NCBI GenBank assembly: GCA_025526935.1
Contig: JAHLKD010000007.1
Location: forward strand, 186,001 to 250,000
Length of the DNA stretch: 64,000 bases
DNA from: Cladochytrium replicatum
Taxonomy: Eukaryota > Chytridiomycota > Chytridiomycetes > Cladochytriales > Cladochytriaceae
Direction: 5' to 3'
A program made the translations under genes and the position numbers. The notes beneath the pieces were generated by a model. It saw only the letters and a list, made by a program, of their open reading frames with translations, made no database searches and had not been told where the DNA came from. Shown here piece by piece: positions 9,056 through 20,649 of this stretch. Numbering within the stretch: the stretch's first letter is position 1; each line of letters starts with the position of its first letter.

Positions 9056-10454
9056 CCTGAAGACTATTTCAGAAGCAGTTGGTTGATTTGCTTGCTCCTA
9101 GTGTTTGGACTGAGCCTTGCGGATTGCTGTAGAAGCAAGGACTGTTACTTGAAGGTTATTTTACTTTCAGGAGACGATTCGACACAGTCATCCACCTAAC
9201 ATGCTCAGAAAGTGTAGATAAAAGCTTTCCCGATTCACCTTCCCACACTTTAATCAACCCTTCTGAGAACCTGGATTTATGACCCATCACGTACAATCTC
9301 GTTCTCACACTCTCCACTGGTGTATATTTCTCCTCTCAACGGTTTGTATTCGAAGCTCAGTATTGGTTTTGGATGTGCTTCCACAATGGTTTGTCTCTAT
9401 TCCATTGCCATAGGATCACAGACATGTTTCTGATCCCACGCCGCATACTTTACTTGAACGTATTAAAGTTGGTGATTTGCTAGCAATCAGAAAAAATTTT
9501 CAAAATTAAAGTTTGTCCTTCCTAAACTTTGTCCTCCCTCAAATTCTTGGTGATATGCGACTGTCGGTGTCCTTCTGTCCTCCACGCTGCTGGCCAGGAT
9601 GTCGCCGTCAAAGTGAGAACTCTGCGATTAAGTATTTCCTCCCCACCGCCTCACCTGACGTACGTCCAGTTTCATCGCCTCTGAACTTCTTTCATGCCCT
9701 ATCTTGCTCTTTGCAGGTGATGAAAGCTTACATAAGGTTACTGCCCCCACCCATTTATCCAAATAGGAGCTTAGAAAACCACTGCTTTCTCAAACGTGCT
9801 GGAAGGGAGCTCAATCCGGTCAGTTTGATGGAATGTAAACATGATCCGGACCACACTTCCTCTCTCACTACCACCAACTTAACCATCGCCAGTGCGGCGT
9901 TCCTGGACCCCGACCACGTCGGCGAAGTTCCAGCATTGTACAACGCCAGTGTGGTTGCCTAAACGGGAGTGTAATCTCGAACCGCAGTCTCAAGGCAGAT
10001 GACGTGAATGGCTGGATAAGTGCGATCACAAGAGGAAAGATCTATAAGCTCGTTTCTGATGCAGATAATCCGATATGGTTTTCTATTGTTCCGGGTTCGA
10101 ATGCCGCAACCACTCTTAGAGGGTTAGTTAGAGTAAGTGCAGCGATTGTTTTGACAAATTGATGAGTAGGTGTCTGGCTCATTAGATTGGACAGCCTAGT
10201 TGAGGCTTTCATGACGGAGCTTGGAGAGTGTGCATGAAAGCATAATCCAGTGGTCAATAGTTGAGTTTCTGCAAGCTGATCTCCAACTCGATCCAGTTGG
10301 TCCAAATGTGATATGCTCTGAACCCACTTCACGTGATCTCGGACAGCGGCCCTTGCCCACAATTGATTGGTGCGTCACAGTGCGTGTGTGAAACGAAAAT
10401 TGATGGCTCAAATCCGTTTGCATCCCAGGAAAATCCTCTCCTCTCAATATCGAT
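9056..10454. other. Gene-free spacer between the mobile-element nest and the methyltransferase cluster
   Basis: No gene is recognised in this 1.4-kb stretch. The longest open frame (9513-9962, plus) has atypical composition and no recognisable motif. A tRNA-like TTCGAAT near 10100 was checked and has no matching T-stem. The right end should contain the promoter of the methyltransferase gene starting at 10455. Confidence 0.5.
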
Positions 10455-12027
10455 ATGGGGAACCAGGTGTCTATCCGTCGGCAACGCGCCGCTGACAACT
10501 CCTATGCCATCTATGCACCGCCAGTCGCTCCATCTGCACATGTTCCTCCGGTACCTAGTTTGTACAGCGGCACAGATGTGTCATCACGTTCGTCAAGGTG
10601 GCCGAACAGCGCACCGAGCTCTGTCTCTGAACGCTGGCCCGTTGCCCCTCCGAGTTTGGCCAGTGAAGGGTGGACAGCATCTGACTATGATCGGAGCAGG
10701 TTCGGGAGTGGACGTGCGCCAGTTCAAGTGGATCCACTGCTCAAGTTCTTCCATCCCGTCAAGGTTTGTTTGGTAAACGCTATTTTACCTACCTTCTTAC
10801 GCGCGATGAAGTACGGTGAAATAACCGAAGGATCGAGGCTCACAATGCAGCAGTTCTATCTCTTAAGAGAATGTTTTAAAAAGAACTATATGGGTGTCTC
10901 TAGATCATCGCTCACTGCTGGAATCAAGGTTTTGGATGCAGGGTATGATCATCTTAACATTTCGAGAGAAACTGGTGATAACCGATGCCGTTTCAGGACG
11001 ACCACAGGAGTCTGGTTAGGGGAGATGGAGCGCGAGTTCCCTGCATCCCGATATTTCGCTGTGGTGTGTGATAACTCCTGATCGATTGCAGTTCATAATG
11101 TTCACATTGAATGATCAGGATCTTGCCGTCAACCTTTGGCCAGACACGTCTTTCATGAACGATAGTGCGAAAGTAAACATTGCGGAAAGCCAGTCTCTCG
11201 GAGTATTACCATGTAAGCTTAAGCGCAGTGTTCGCTGTGATTACTAACGTGTTATCGAATAGTTCCGGACAACACCTTCGATTACGGTGCGCTTTCTCAC
11301 TGCATAATCATTTCATTCCCTAACTCTAAATAGTCCACGAGCAAACCCAGCTCTTTATCACCCCCATTGAAAAATGGTCTTACGTCATCCAGGAGTTTTG
11401 CAGGGTTTTGAAACCTGGAGGGTTTGTTGATATCGTCGAGGTTAGTGCGGTCAGGCAAGGTCAAGTTTAATAGACTAAAACTCCTTTCAGCTCGATCCGT
11501 TTCCGGCGGTAGCTCCCACGCCAAGAGTTGCTCAATACCTTGAAAGATACCTCACACAAATGAGCGGCGGTGGATTTGATCTCCGTGGAGGTAGAGTGGT
11601 ACATTTAAGAGACCCTGCCAACCCTCATTACTTTCCATTTCAGCTTCGAAAATTGCGGACTTCCTCGAAAAAATAGGTGATTTCACGGACATTCAGCTTG
11701 TGCGCCGAAGCGCGGCTATCGGATGGGACAACGATCAAGGAGCACTCTGGCGAATGCACTTGAAAGAAGGTTACATGGCACTTCGTCAAGTGATGGGGCC
11801 AGCTATGAAACCCGGCGCCCCGGTTGTTCCAAGTGAAATAGAGTTTGACCGGTTCCTCGATTCATTTTTCGACGATTGTGCCTTTGGCCAGTCCTACTGC
11901 AACGTGGTACGACAAGAATGTGGTATTCTCTCGTGGCACTATTTTCTCATTCATTCCCTCACAGTTCCGTGTAACCGCACGTAAAAAGGCAGCTAGGAAG
12001 CCGGAACCGTATAGAGTTCTTGGCTAA
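10455..12027 (+). CDS. SAM-dependent methyltransferase MT1 (385 aa, 9 exons)
   Basis: Exons are 10455-10763, 10812-10942, 10997-11063, 11119-11212, 11263-11286, 11334-11440, 11491-11590, 11644-11906 and 11965-12027; all introns are GT-AG and about 45-60 nt. The protein starts MGNQVS, a good N-myristoylation signal, then has a Ser/Pro-rich linker and DPLLKFF. The class I methyltransferase core follows: RLTMQQFYLLRE, motif I VLDAG joined to TTTGVWLGEME, LPFPDNTFDYVHEQ and VLKPGG. A helical C-terminal half ends FRVTARKK. It resembles fungal LaeA/UMTA-like methyltransferases, and the substrate is unknown. The first two introns are multiples of three without stops, so retention would still translate. 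It is first in a cluster of paralogues and has the longest N-terminal linker and C-terminal tail. Confidence 0.9.
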
Positions 12028-12525
12028 ATCCTTTGGTTTTGTATGATTGATTCAAATGTAGCCTGTCACTGCATCTCCCTCAACCCAATTAATTCAATTG
12101 CTTGAACCCTTGCATTCTCTAGTCCTTCGCTGCGGCTGTGATCTCCCTGAATGTTCGTGTGTCGCCGAGCGCGCTTGTGCGCGAGGCTATCACTTTGCCT
12201 ATGTTGCGACATTTGCGGTATTTCTAAAATTCTAACATGCTACGTGCGTCGTGTGACAAGCGACCAGGTTGCGACGTTGCCACATCTACTTCAAGCCTCC
12301 ACTCAACATTCAAAGAACGAAACCCTCAACATACAGCCCTAAACTTCCACCCACACCACTGTCTGTGGTTCTCGTTATTTCTGTGACTCGCTGGACCCTT
12401 CTTTTCTCACGTGGACTACTGAACCAACAGACACACACCACATTTTTGTGGTTTATTAAAATTTGTACCAAAAATATAAGAATGGAAATCGAATCTCCTC
12501 TCCACCTTCTCCACAGTTGGTTCCC
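12028..12525. other. Intergenic region between MT1 and MT2
   Basis: About 500 bp containing the 3' flank of MT1 and the promoter of MT2. No gene is supported. A short frame running into the MT2 start (from 12463) is open, but only the internal MGAQVSK start matches the paralogues. Confidence 0.5.
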
Positions 12526-13955
12526 ATGGGAGCACAAGTCTCGAAATTCTCCCAACGTGCTCGATTTCCATCCAATGGATCTTTGGCACCGAGCTCACCG
12601 CAACAACAAACACAACCGTCACCAAAGCCCAGTCACGCAACCGTAAACTCGCGAAAAGAGCGCAAGGAGCGGCATATGTCCAATATGACATTAGGCTCGG
12701 GCAGCTCATCTGCTGGCCCTGATCCGCTCCTTCGATACTTTCTTCCCGCGCAGGTAGAATGGCCTCCAACTTAAGATGCACAGGCTCACTTGCATACTCA
12801 AAGCCTGGAGTAGTCACGGAAGGGTCACGATTGACCATGCAACAATACTATCTTCTCAAACAAGCTTTCAAAAGCAACTTCATGGGTATCAACCCAGAGG
12901 CATTGGCTGCGGGATCCAGGGTATTAGACGCCGGGACAGCGACAGGTCTCTGGTTGGCAGAGATGGAGCGGGACTTTCCTGTGTCGAAGTATTTCGCTGT
13001 GGTTAGAAAAATAGTCCTCACTGTGTCGGGCTTCGTTTCTCAGCACGCGTTTTAGGACCTTACAGTCAACTTGTGGCCAGACACGGAGCTGATGAACTCG
13101 AGCAGAAGTGTTAACGTTGTTGAAAGTCACTCTCTGGGAAGGCTTCCATGTGAGTTTTTTCTGGCTCTCGTTAGTCCGGCAACATTAACTCTTGAGCTGA
13201 TCTACATAGTCAATGACGGATCATTTGACTACGGTAAGTCAAATCGGGGAACATTATTTCGCAAATTTAAATGATCTATTCACAGTTCATGAACAAACAC
13301 AGCTTTACATAACCAGTCAAGATAACTGGCCCCATGTTATCAACGAGTTTGCCAGAGTACTGAAGCCGGGAGGTTACGTGGATATAGTCGAGGTAATATT
13401 TTCACTCCCGTCATCCTTATTGTATTCATCACCGCCAATGACCCTGATAATAGCTCGATCCATTCCCTGTCATTGCCCCAACTCCCCTCGTCGCTGGCTT
13501 TCTTTCCAGATTGCTCCCACAAATGCTCTCCACTGGCTTCGATTTGCGTGGAGGTAAATCATAGAATGCTTAAACAATTTCCATGAATTTAATTACTCCA
13601 ATTGCCAGCTTGTCGGGTCGCTGACTTCGTCGAGGCGAGCGGTCAGTTTACAGATGTACAAGTAATTCGCCGCACGGCAGCAATGGGTTGGGATGGTAAA
13701 CTCAGTGAATTATGGCTGCTGCATTTGAAGGAAGGTTATTTGGGCTTGCGAAATGCATTCAGTTTTGCGATAAGGCAGAACATGACTGCCCCGCCGAGCG
13801 AACAGGAATATGTGCGATTCATCGATGCGTTTTTTGAAGATTGTGCGAGCGGCCAAGCATATTGCAATGCTGTAAGTTCACCGTGAACTTGGCAACAAAC
13901 AAGTACTCATCCACAAACGTAGTTTCGAGTTACTGCGCGCAAAAAGTACATTTGA
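12526..13955 (+). CDS. SAM-dependent methyltransferase MT2 (348 aa, 8 exons, one intron lost)
   Basis: Exons are 12526-12753, 12804-13001, 13056-13149, 13210-13233, 13286-13392, 13454-13553, 13609-13871 and 13923-13955. The start at 12526 (MGAQVSKF) is chosen because the paralogues begin with the same Met-Gly signal, although the frame is open upstream to 12463. The core keeps DPLLRYF, RLTMQQYYLLK, motif I VLDAGTATGLW, the FDYVHEQ exon, VLKPGG and FRVTARKK. Exon 2 (198 nt) equals the 131- and 67-nt exons of the other copies fused without any change of length, so the intron inside motif I is precisely missing. The protein has a myristoylation-type start and a basic C-terminus; the substrate is unknown. 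Confidence 0.9.
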
Positions 13956-14446
13956 TTCCGAAACTTGCCCCCACACTTTTTGTTTTCCTGTTGCATTTGT
14001 TTAATCGTTAAATGTGGTGCTTATGTGAATAGTTTGTCAACCCTGGCAGTATTTTCTTTCTCTTTTCTTGTTCTTGCAACTCAGCAACTTCATTTCCACA
14101 AGTTCACAATGTATTTCGTTGACACGTTGTAGGCCCTGAGCTCTCTCCCTTATCACCGAGATACAGTTCGAACACACAATATCATTGCGTAAATCAAACT
14201 GAAGTCGCTGAAAAATTTGCGATTGATACTTTCAGGTTTTCAGGTCAGAAAGATCGCTAAATAACTGCTGCCCGTTTGATTACTTCCAACAAGTTGCATT
14301 GGCACCATGTTCAAAAATCCGCCGCCCAGTGTCGCCACGAATTTGGAACGCCAAACATCGTCTCATTACAGTTTACACGTGCGGCATCAGTGTTCCTGTC
14401 AAATTTACAATAAAAGGCGCTCATTTCCTTTGCTGCGGTCCACTGA
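13956..14446. other. Intergenic region upstream of methyltransferase relic MT3
   Basis: No gene is seen. Bases about 14290-14446 resemble the 5' flank of MT4 (about 15385-15572): both contain CCGCCCAGT, AGAACACCAA/GGAACGCCAA, TTACAGTTT and AAGGC(G/A)CT.ATTT.CT before the start. The duplicated unit therefore included the promoter. Confidence 0.55.
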
Positions 14447-15205
14447 ATGGGATCGCAAGTCTCCAAACTAGCCAAAATTGGTCGCGGTACCGGTCCGAGT
14501 GGATCTAATTCTTCGGGTTCCCGGAGGTGGCATCCGTCTCGACACCAAAGCAATGGAGCTGGATATTCACGGGAAGAACGGATGGAGCTGCATATGTACA
14601 ACATGGGCCAAACACTGGAACCGGTTACAATCCGTTGCTTCGCTACTTCGAACCATTGAAGGTGAAGAGCATCAATCACATCTAGATTACGCGGACGGCT
14701 GACATTTCTGCAGATAGACAAACATATAAGGGAAACTTCATGTGGATTCGGCAGAACAACTCGCGGCGGGCGTTAGAGTCCTGAATGCAGGTTATTTTAC
14801 CAAAGACATTTGACAGTGTCTTTTTTTCTTATTCTCGAATCTGAGAAGACCAAAGCATCTGGATCTGATGGAAATAAAGCTCCGCAAGATCTTTGCGGAA
14901 CAAATCTCGGGCGTATCAGCGTCGGCTCCAAAGATCTCAGGCTGCTGTCGAAGTGCTCGGCGGAGTAATCTATCTTCACAGACCACATAAGAGATCTCCC
15001 AATATACTGAGACGATACTCCAACTTGCATTGGACAGCGAAGGTTGTGGCTCACTAAAATTAAGCGAAACAATACTTTGCTGTGGTGAGCGGGGCATGCT
15101 GGCACTCTTTCAAATTTCGACTTAATGTATGCCCAAAAGTGGATGAGATGATGTATATGATGAGTGGAGTCGATCTCTTTGGGAGTACATGGAAATTGTA
15201 TTTGC
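14447..15205 (+). pseudogene. Methyltransferase relic MT3
   Basis: The first 50 codons (MGSQVSKLAKIGRG, then SNSSGSRR and YSREERME) are nearly the same as MT4. A frameshift just before the TGYNPLLRYFEP segment breaks the frame near 14610. After the intron about 60 nt encoding the TEGSRLTMQQYYLL stretch are missing, and the copy resumes with a text like TYKGNFMW and VRVLNAG near 14785. About 270 unrelated bases (about 14800-15070) then interrupt it. Recognisable scraps of the next exons follow (ATACTTTGCTGTGGTGAG near 15070; a decayed LWPDTEMM-like part and TCTTTGGGAG near 15180). Exons 5-9 are gone. It is a dead tandem copy of MT4. Confidence 0.8.
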
Positions 15206-15572
15206 TTCTCGTTGTTCATCGGCCGACGTTCCGAAGTTTCGTTCCCGGCCACCATTTTTACCCCTTCGCATAAACCCTCAAATTCAAGTTCGAAAAAATT
15301 TGCCTTTGACGTTTGTGTTTCACCGGTGTAGAGTTACGGCAACTAATGGATGCCCGATGGAATTACTTCCATAAAAGTGTACCGGTAAACCTGATCAGCA
15401 ATCCGCCCAGTTTTTGCCCCAAATTTAGAACACCAACAAGCGTTCTCTTACAGTTTTACATGTGCCTCCTTACACCAGGACCGGTGCCCAGCTGTCAAAT
15501 TTATCTCCGTTATTTGACGCCAAATAAAAAAGGCACTTATTTGCTCTGATGCAAAAGCTCCTTCTCTGCTGA

Positions 15573-17035
15573 ATGGGTTCACAAGTCTCCAAGCTGACCC
15601 AGCGTGGTCGCGGTGCTGGACCCAATGGATCTAACTCTTCGGGCTCTCGGAGGTCTCAGGCGTCTCCAAACCCCAGCAATGCAACAGGATATTCACGGGA
15701 AGAGCGGATGGAGCGGCATATTTACAACATGGCACCAAGCTCTGGAACCGGTTACGATCCGCTCCTCCGCTACTTCGAGCCAGTGAAGGTGAAGAGCTGC
15801 CATAACATTTAGATCCGCGGATAGCTGACCTTTCCGCGGATAGACGGGCGAGGTTACCGAAGGTTCACGACTGACCATGCAGCAGTACTACCTACTTAAA
15901 CAAACATACAAGGGAAATTTTATGGGCATGTCACCAGAGGACCTTGCGGCCGGTTGTAGAGTCCTGGATGCGGGGTATTTAACTTGGTGTCTCTCTCCTC
16001 ATAGACTCACTGCTCTGTAGGACTGCAACTGGTCTTTGGCTGGCAGAAATGGAGAGGGACTTTCCTGCGTCGAAGTACTACGCTGTCGTGAGTTCAAATT
16101 AGCTCGTTCGTAGGGTGCGGTGCATTGTTGAAACACCATCAGGATCTTTCCGTCAGCTTGTGGCCTGACACAGAGATGATGAATTCAAGCAGTAAAGTGA
16201 GCATGGTGGAAAGTCACTCCTTGGGAAGATTGCCGTGTATGTACATCAAAAGTCCAAATCATTGGTGATTCTCTGTTGAACTTCTTCCAGTTGAGGACCG
16301 CTTTTTTGACTACGGTATGTAGGCTTGCCAATGCAAATAGCCTACCACTAAATCAGTAAACCCAATAGTTCATGAGCAAACTCAACTCTATGTCACATCT
16401 CAAGACCATTGGCCCCTGGTCATAAGCGAGTTTGCAAGAGTTCTCAAACCGGGCGGTATTGTTGATATTAGTGAGGTGCGTTAAGGTTCCGCTTTGCATT
16501 TGTACTGTCATGTACTAAACTACACATATCAGCTCGACCCTTTCCCAATCAATCCCCCGACTCCACTTGTTGCCGGCTATGTTTCTCGCCTTCTTGCACA
16601 AATGCGGTCAACTGGTTTCGATCTTCGAGGCGGTATGTGGAGAGATAAGAAACGTGTCATCATGCAAAGCTGAACGCTTCACATAGCATCACGGGTCGCC
16701 GAATTTGTCGAGGCTAGCGGGCAATTCAGTGATATCCAAGTAGTTCGCCGAACTGCTCCTTACGGCTGGGACGGTAAACTCAGCGAACTTTGGGCCATCC
16801 ACTTGCATGAAGCGTACATCAGTCTTCGAACTGCGTTTGGGTTTGCAATGAACGTGAACAGCACTGTACCGAGCGAATACGAATGGACCAGATTCATGGA
16901 AGTTTACATGGAAGACTGTCGGATCGGCCAGGCATACTGCAACACTGTATGTTCACTTCAATTTTACATCGAACTCCTCACCTATATCCTACCTACTAGT
17001 ACCGTGTCACGGCACGGAAAAAGAACATCTATTAG
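15573..17035 (+). CDS. SAM-dependent methyltransferase MT4 (344 aa, 9 exons)
   Basis: Exons are 15573-15788, 15844-15974, 16021-16087, 16143-16236, 16291-16314, 16369-16475, 16533-16632, 16687-16946 and 17000-17035. It begins MGSQVSKLTQRG, a strong N-myristoylation match, followed by a Ser/Asn-rich linker and DPLLRYFEPVK. The core has RLTMQQYYLLK, motif I VLDAG joined to TATGLWLAEME, a 24-nt exon ending FFDY, VHEQTQLYVT and VLKPGG. The last exon encodes YRVTARKKNIY. Phases close exactly. It is the likely parent or sister of MT3. Product substrate and location are unknown; a membrane-tethered class I methyltransferase is the inference. Confidence 0.9.
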
Positions 17036-17399
17036 AATCTCACCTCTCACGGGTTTTAACCTATTTAGGACAAATTGCTGGTTCTTTTAACTGAGAAGCT
17101 AGTAATACTCTGATTTTTGGTTCATTTCCTTCGATTTCTCTTTAGTGTAGCTTCCATAGCACAATCCTTTCCAAGCCTGCCACGTTCTAGCATCAATTCA
17201 TTCTTGCCACGTTCTAACATCAATTCATTCTCTGGCTCGCCAATCTAACCGGCAAATGTGACTAGATCTGATGGCAGCAACTCCGAAAGACGACTGCTGA
17301 CCAAGGTGCTTAGCTCGAACACCTTCATTCCGCCTGTGGGCGATACTCCCAACACGCCAAAGTGCGTACAAAGATTTAGATCAGGCTTTAATTAATACA

Positions 17400-17660
17400 G
17401 ACAATACTCCAAAGCCATGTGAAGTCACAGAAGGCTCGCGGCTAAATGTGCAGCAGCAATATCTTTTTAAAACGATGTTCGAGACGAACTATTCAGGTTC
17501 TGCACCGCAATCAGGTGTAAGAGTTGTCGATGCGGGGTATGCTATCATTCCAGAACATTGGAGCTGATGCTGATTTTCAATATCGCAAGGACAGCAACTG
17601 GGGTTGTGTGTCGCTGAAATGGAGCAAGGGCGCCCCCAGGGCAGTCTAGCAGCTTCCATG
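17400..17660 (+). pseudogene. Methyltransferase relic MT5 (exons 2-3 only)
   Basis: From about 17413 the text EVTEGSRLNVQQQYLF leads to a motif I-like VRVVDAG, then a GT...AG intron (about 17537-17590) and TATGV. The reading then hits a stop. No Met-Gly first exon or exons 4-9 are seen within 700 bp. It is a truncated, dead copy in the same orientation as MT1-MT4. Confidence 0.75.
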
Positions 17661-18450
17661 GTCAGTGAAAGCACGAGTCATTATCCCACACTCGGATGCG
17701 ACGTTTACGTAAAGTCACAGGAGAATTGTTTGGTCTGTTCTGATGTTGCGGTTTGTTGACGAAACAACTATTCCCCCGACTCGGGCAGGGTCAGCGTCAG
17801 ATCCTTGCAGTCGGGGAGGTCCAATGGGCAACCTCTCTTGCAGCGAAGTCGAAGTCGTAGGTGGATGAGCTCAACTGGTGAGGTCTGACAGACGCTGGCG
17901 TGATCATAGTTTGAGGAGAGCCTTTCATAAACTGCGTGTCGCTAAATGACACTTCATGAAGCTTTGAACCCACGTCTCTTGTGCTTCAAAGTCTGGGATT
18001 TAGTCGCTCAATATAGCAATGGTGGCCTCACCAAGAAGATCATTCGTGAACTTCAAGCAAGACACATAATTCAAATGAGTTGATTAAACCTTGAGTGTAG
18101 TAAGAATAAGCACTTTTCATATGAGCAATTCTTTTTCTCGGTAAATTATCGTTATATGTTAGTTACTGTCAATGAATTGCTCAGCCACAACACTTTGTGG
18201 GTGCAAGGTATCTGCCACGATCGCTTGACTTTTTATAACGTAGTGTTAAAGTAGTTGTGTTGTGGGCTGTGTCTGCATATAGGGGCATTCATTTCATCGG
18301 AATCGATCCCGTTCGAGCATTACCAAAGTCAGGACTCTCATTTTCGCAGTTGCCAATACTATTCGTGCCTCTTATTTGTGGACAATCTCTATCACTACGC
18401 TTAGACCGTTGAAAAGATTCGCATTTTCTTTTCCTCAATTGTTAACTCCA
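17661..18450. other. Intergenic region upstream of GOS1
   Basis: No gene or structured element is seen in these 790 bases. The right end must hold the GOS1 promoter. Confidence 0.5.
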
Positions 18451-19571
18451 ATGGCATCATCGGTTTCTTCCACCGCGTCGCCAACAAACTCATATGCTCG
18501 CAACATGTTACAACACTCCACAACAAACATGGGCAGTACGTCAGCCGTGATCCCTTCGTCCACACTACCGAACTGGGACATGTTGCGAAAGCAGGCGCGT
18601 ACGCTGGAGAATGAAGTTGAACAGAGACTTGTTTCATACTCCCGATTGTCGAGGAGCTCGGTAACCGGTGCAGGAGACTTTGTTGCGTTGAACATGAATG
18701 GTGGGAGCTCTAGTTCAATAGGACCAAGCGGATCCGCGAGCGCCGAAGCTGCGGAGCTTGAAATTGTGGAGCTACTAAAGAAGGTGGGCAATCCACATCG
18801 GGGACTTTAGAGACCTTACTCAGTGGTGAGCGATGCTAGCTTACAACGGTAGTGAATGCAATGGGGGCATGTTTGGAAAATGTACCGCTCTCAGTACCCA
18901 CAAACCCTTCAATGATGCACATGCTCCAACGGCATCGGGACATTCTTTACGACTATTCGAAGGAATTTAAAAAGAACAAGGTACAAGGGAAGTATTGCAA
19001 TGCTTCCCGATCCTAAATTGTTCCGCTATTCCAACAGAGTAAGTTTGCCGAGGCAAGAGAACATGCGGAGCTCTTAAGCTCTATCCACGACGACATTAGG
19101 TTCGTCGCAATGCGGTTTGTCCCAAATCTGCGCTAATATGATTCGCTCCCAGCTCTTACAAAGCTGGAATGGGGGTGAACTCGACCGATTATCTTCTGAC
19201 GGAGCGGGGGAGGATAGACAATTCCCACAAACTCACTGATATGGTTCTCGAGTAAGTTTTGTTTGCTGTCACAGATAGGTGAGTGCTTAGTGTGTTTCCT
19301 GGTTTAGGCAAGCGTATGACACGCGAGATGCGCTGGAAAAGCAGAGGAATACCATGTTTGGTAGTAGAGTTCGGATGGGTAGCATCCTTGGTGAGTTTTT
19401 ATGCGGTTTTGATTGATGAACTGAGCTGATCAGTATTGCCCTGTAGGACGATTTCCTGCACTCAACAATGTAATTGGACGAATTGGAAGCCGGAAACGTC
19501 GTGAAACGATGATCATGGCTGGTGTTATCACGTTCTGTTTGATTGTGTTCCTCTGGCTGGTGTGGAGATGA
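18451..19571 (+). CDS. GOS1: Golgi SNARE GOS1/GOSR1 (280 aa, 6 exons)
   Basis: Exons are 18451-18783, 18840-18980, 19038-19099, 19153-19251, 19308-19390 and 19447-19571. Near the N-terminus NWDMLRKQARTLENEVEQRL matches the start of the GOS-28 family, a Qb-SNARE of the Golgi that works in intra-Golgi and ER-Golgi traffic. A central helical region (HRDILYDYSKEFKK, LTERGRIDNS) precedes the SNARE helix, and NNVIGRIGSRKRRETMIMAG leads into a C-terminal membrane anchor (VITFCLIVFLWLVW). This is the usual order and roughly the usual length (about 220-280 aa). The start at 18451 is preferred over an in-frame ATG 75 bases upstream because the family begins shortly before the NWDxLR motif. It is transcribed towards TAF8, 67 bp downstream. 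Confidence 0.93.
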
Positions 19572-19638
19572 TAATTGTGTAATTTTTGACGGGGCTATTT
19601 TTTAATGAGGGTTTGAACTGCGCCATTAAGCCAGCTTT

Positions 19639-20442
19639 ATGGAATCACCACACCGGCTGGCATACAGGGCAATCGCAGCGAAGTTTTGTAAGGGCGTGGG
19701 GTTTTCAAGCTGTTCGGAAGCTGCACTAGAGCGCTTTTCTGACGTGGTGGGAGCAGGTAAGCATCCAGACGCTCGTGCTTAACAAATATATGGGCTGACT
19801 GTATCCTATTCAGCTCTGGAGCATGTATTTGAAGCTATAGCATCCTCAGCGGAACATTGCGGGAGAAGACAAGTGAATTTAAATGATCTAAGAGTTGCCA
19901 TGAGTAATATCGAGCTCGAAACACATGAATTGTTTGAGACCGCTCAGTGTTTCGCTGGTAGGGAAACACGATGCAATTGTTGGAATCGCATTTTGATTTG
20001 ATTTTTTTCAAGGTGTTCCGCAAACACTCAAGATGACGAATCATTCTGAACCCGAAAATGCTGACGAAGTACACCGCTTTCGGTTCACCTTGTTTCCATT
20101 CGAAGGCCCAATTGAAGCTCCTCCACCACAAATCCCTCCATGGTTTCCACCGTTTCCAACTCGTCACACTTACAGATGGACCCCGGTAAAGGATACATGT
20201 TGAAATACAATTCTGTGTTTGACGATGTTTTCTCCCAGGTTGCAAAAGCCGGAAAGGAGGATGGCCGCGCAGCTCGTGAGCAGAAAGCAGACGAGTTGAT
20301 GCAGATGGAGTGGAACTTGCGCGACTTCCTGGGCAAAAAGGAGATTCAGGATGTAGTTGGGTTGCCGCTGAACTACGAGCATGGGTCCGCTCTCAAGTTT
20401 GGAGATTCTTCAGCATCTCGAAGTGTCACAGAATCATATTAA
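19639..20442 (+). CDS. TAF8: TFIID subunit TAF8 (212 aa, 4 exons)
   Basis: Exons are 19639-19756, 19814-19957, 20013-20185 and 20239-20442; phases close. Residues about 5-95 form a bromodomain-associated histone fold (HRLAYRAIAAKFCKGVGF, ALEHVFEAIASSAEHCGRR, LNDLRVAMSNIEL). The TAF8 C-terminal signature follows: PPWFPPFPTRHTYRWTP, just before an intron, then a charged helix (EQKADELMQMEWNLRDFL). TAF8 pairs with TAF10 in TFIID and helps bridge the lobes of the complex. The protein is short for the family but has both hallmark regions. It is the second gene of a GOS1-TAF8 pair embedded in the methyltransferase cluster. Confidence 0.88.
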
Positions 20443-20649
20443 GCCAGTTTTTGTAGTTCTGGCTCAATTGGGGTGTGGGGTTTAAATTATTTTACAAACA
20501 CGATGATCATCTTCCTCTCTTGATCAGTAACATGTTCGATCGACTTTCTGCTTGAACAGCACAATTAAGCCACAATGCTCTTCTTCCTTGCAGTCACTCG
20601 ATACTGGAGGGTCAGGTTAGCCAAGGACCTTAGTTGTAACGGATACACG

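Noticed and set aside
9513-9962. 149-codon plus-strand frame as a gene
   Set aside because: No motif, unusual residue mix, and an equally open opposite strand; likely chance.
10085-10125. Possible tRNA T-arm (TTCGAAT)
   Set aside because: The flanking bases do not form the T-stem, and no anticodon or acceptor stem is seen.
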